Source: Neisseriaceae bacterium (GTDB lineage Bacteria; Pseudomonadota; Gammaproteobacteria; Burkholderiales; UBA11063). From it: a stretch of DNA of 7,774 nt. The notes under the pieces were generated by a model. The model had not been told where the DNA came from. It worked only from the letters and a program-made list of their open reading frames with translations, and did no database searches. Each line of letters opens with the position of its first letter. Positions within the stretch are counted from its first letter, which is position 1. The DNA is taken from contig CANEUJ010000075.1 in assembly GCA_947441745.1 (NCBI GenBank), positions 1 to 7,774 on the forward strand, given 5' to 3'. The translations under genes and the position numbers were made by a program. Below, piece by piece: positions 7,702 through 7,774 of this stretch.

Positions 7702-7774
7702 ATGACAAAACAAATTATTCATACGGACAAAGCTCCAGCCGCGATAGGCTGTTACTCTCAAGCGGTAAAAGTTC
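7702..7774 (+). CDS. ridA: RidA (YjgF/YER057c/UK114) enamine/imine deaminase, N-terminal fragment
   Basis: RidA hydrolyses reactive 2-aminoacrylate and related imines released by PLP enzymes such as threonine dehydratase, protecting other PLP enzymes in the cytoplasm. Only 24 codons are in the window. They match the start of the family well: a short strand MTKQIIHTDKAP, then AAIG-YSQAVKV, the segment that in known members reads AxGPYSQA. Residue 17 is cysteine where proline is usual. A GGA at 7691-7693 lies eight bases before the ATG and may serve as the ribosome site. The gene starts 22 bases after res on the same strand. No promoter is evident in that gap, so it may be read through from upstream or from a promoter inside the end of res. 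About four-fifths of the protein is beyond the window edge. Confidence 0.88.
   Translation, partial: MTKQIIHTDKAPAAIGCYSQAVKV

Overview
The window is an AT-rich stretch of bacterial chromosome (roughly 30% GC by eye). Its housekeeping genes (ManC, HemW, RidA) look gammaproteobacterial. The low GC would suit a Francisella-like or similarly AT-rich lineage, but that placement is inference and is not shown by any marker here.

Layout: positions 1-610 hold the N-terminal two-fifths or so of a mannose-1-phosphate guanylyltransferase gene on the minus strand, cut by the window edge. Positions 611-856 are a divergent intergenic region with a promoter candidate for each side. Rightward on the plus strand come hemW (heme chaperone-like radical SAM protein, to 2020), a long type III-family adenine methyltransferase gene (mod, 2062-4671), its restriction/helicase partner (res, 4671-7679, stop and start overlapping as TAATG), and the first 24 codons of ridA (from 7702), cut by the right edge.

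Mod and Res form a complete type III-like restriction-modification pair with all expected key motifs readable. Mod has DPPF (motif IV), NTQKP (motif X) and DFFSGSG (motif I). Res has a Walker A, DEAH, SAT, an EGWD motif, QTIGRGIR and a C-terminal PD...DxK nuclease site. Neither gene shows a frameshift or internal stop. The pair sits between two unrelated housekeeping genes with very short gaps (41 and 22 bases) and no visible promoter or terminator of its own, as expected of an accessory defence insertion using hemW-side transcription.

Points of interest: hemW has no normal start codon where homology and the Shine-Dalgarno sequence place it (an ATA stands there). A segment of mod around the catalytic and SAM-binding motifs has sharply different arginine codon use from everything around it. 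Mod has an unusual layout, with a very long N-terminal part and a short motif IV to motif I spacing. I did not find evidence for a wholly new kind of system.
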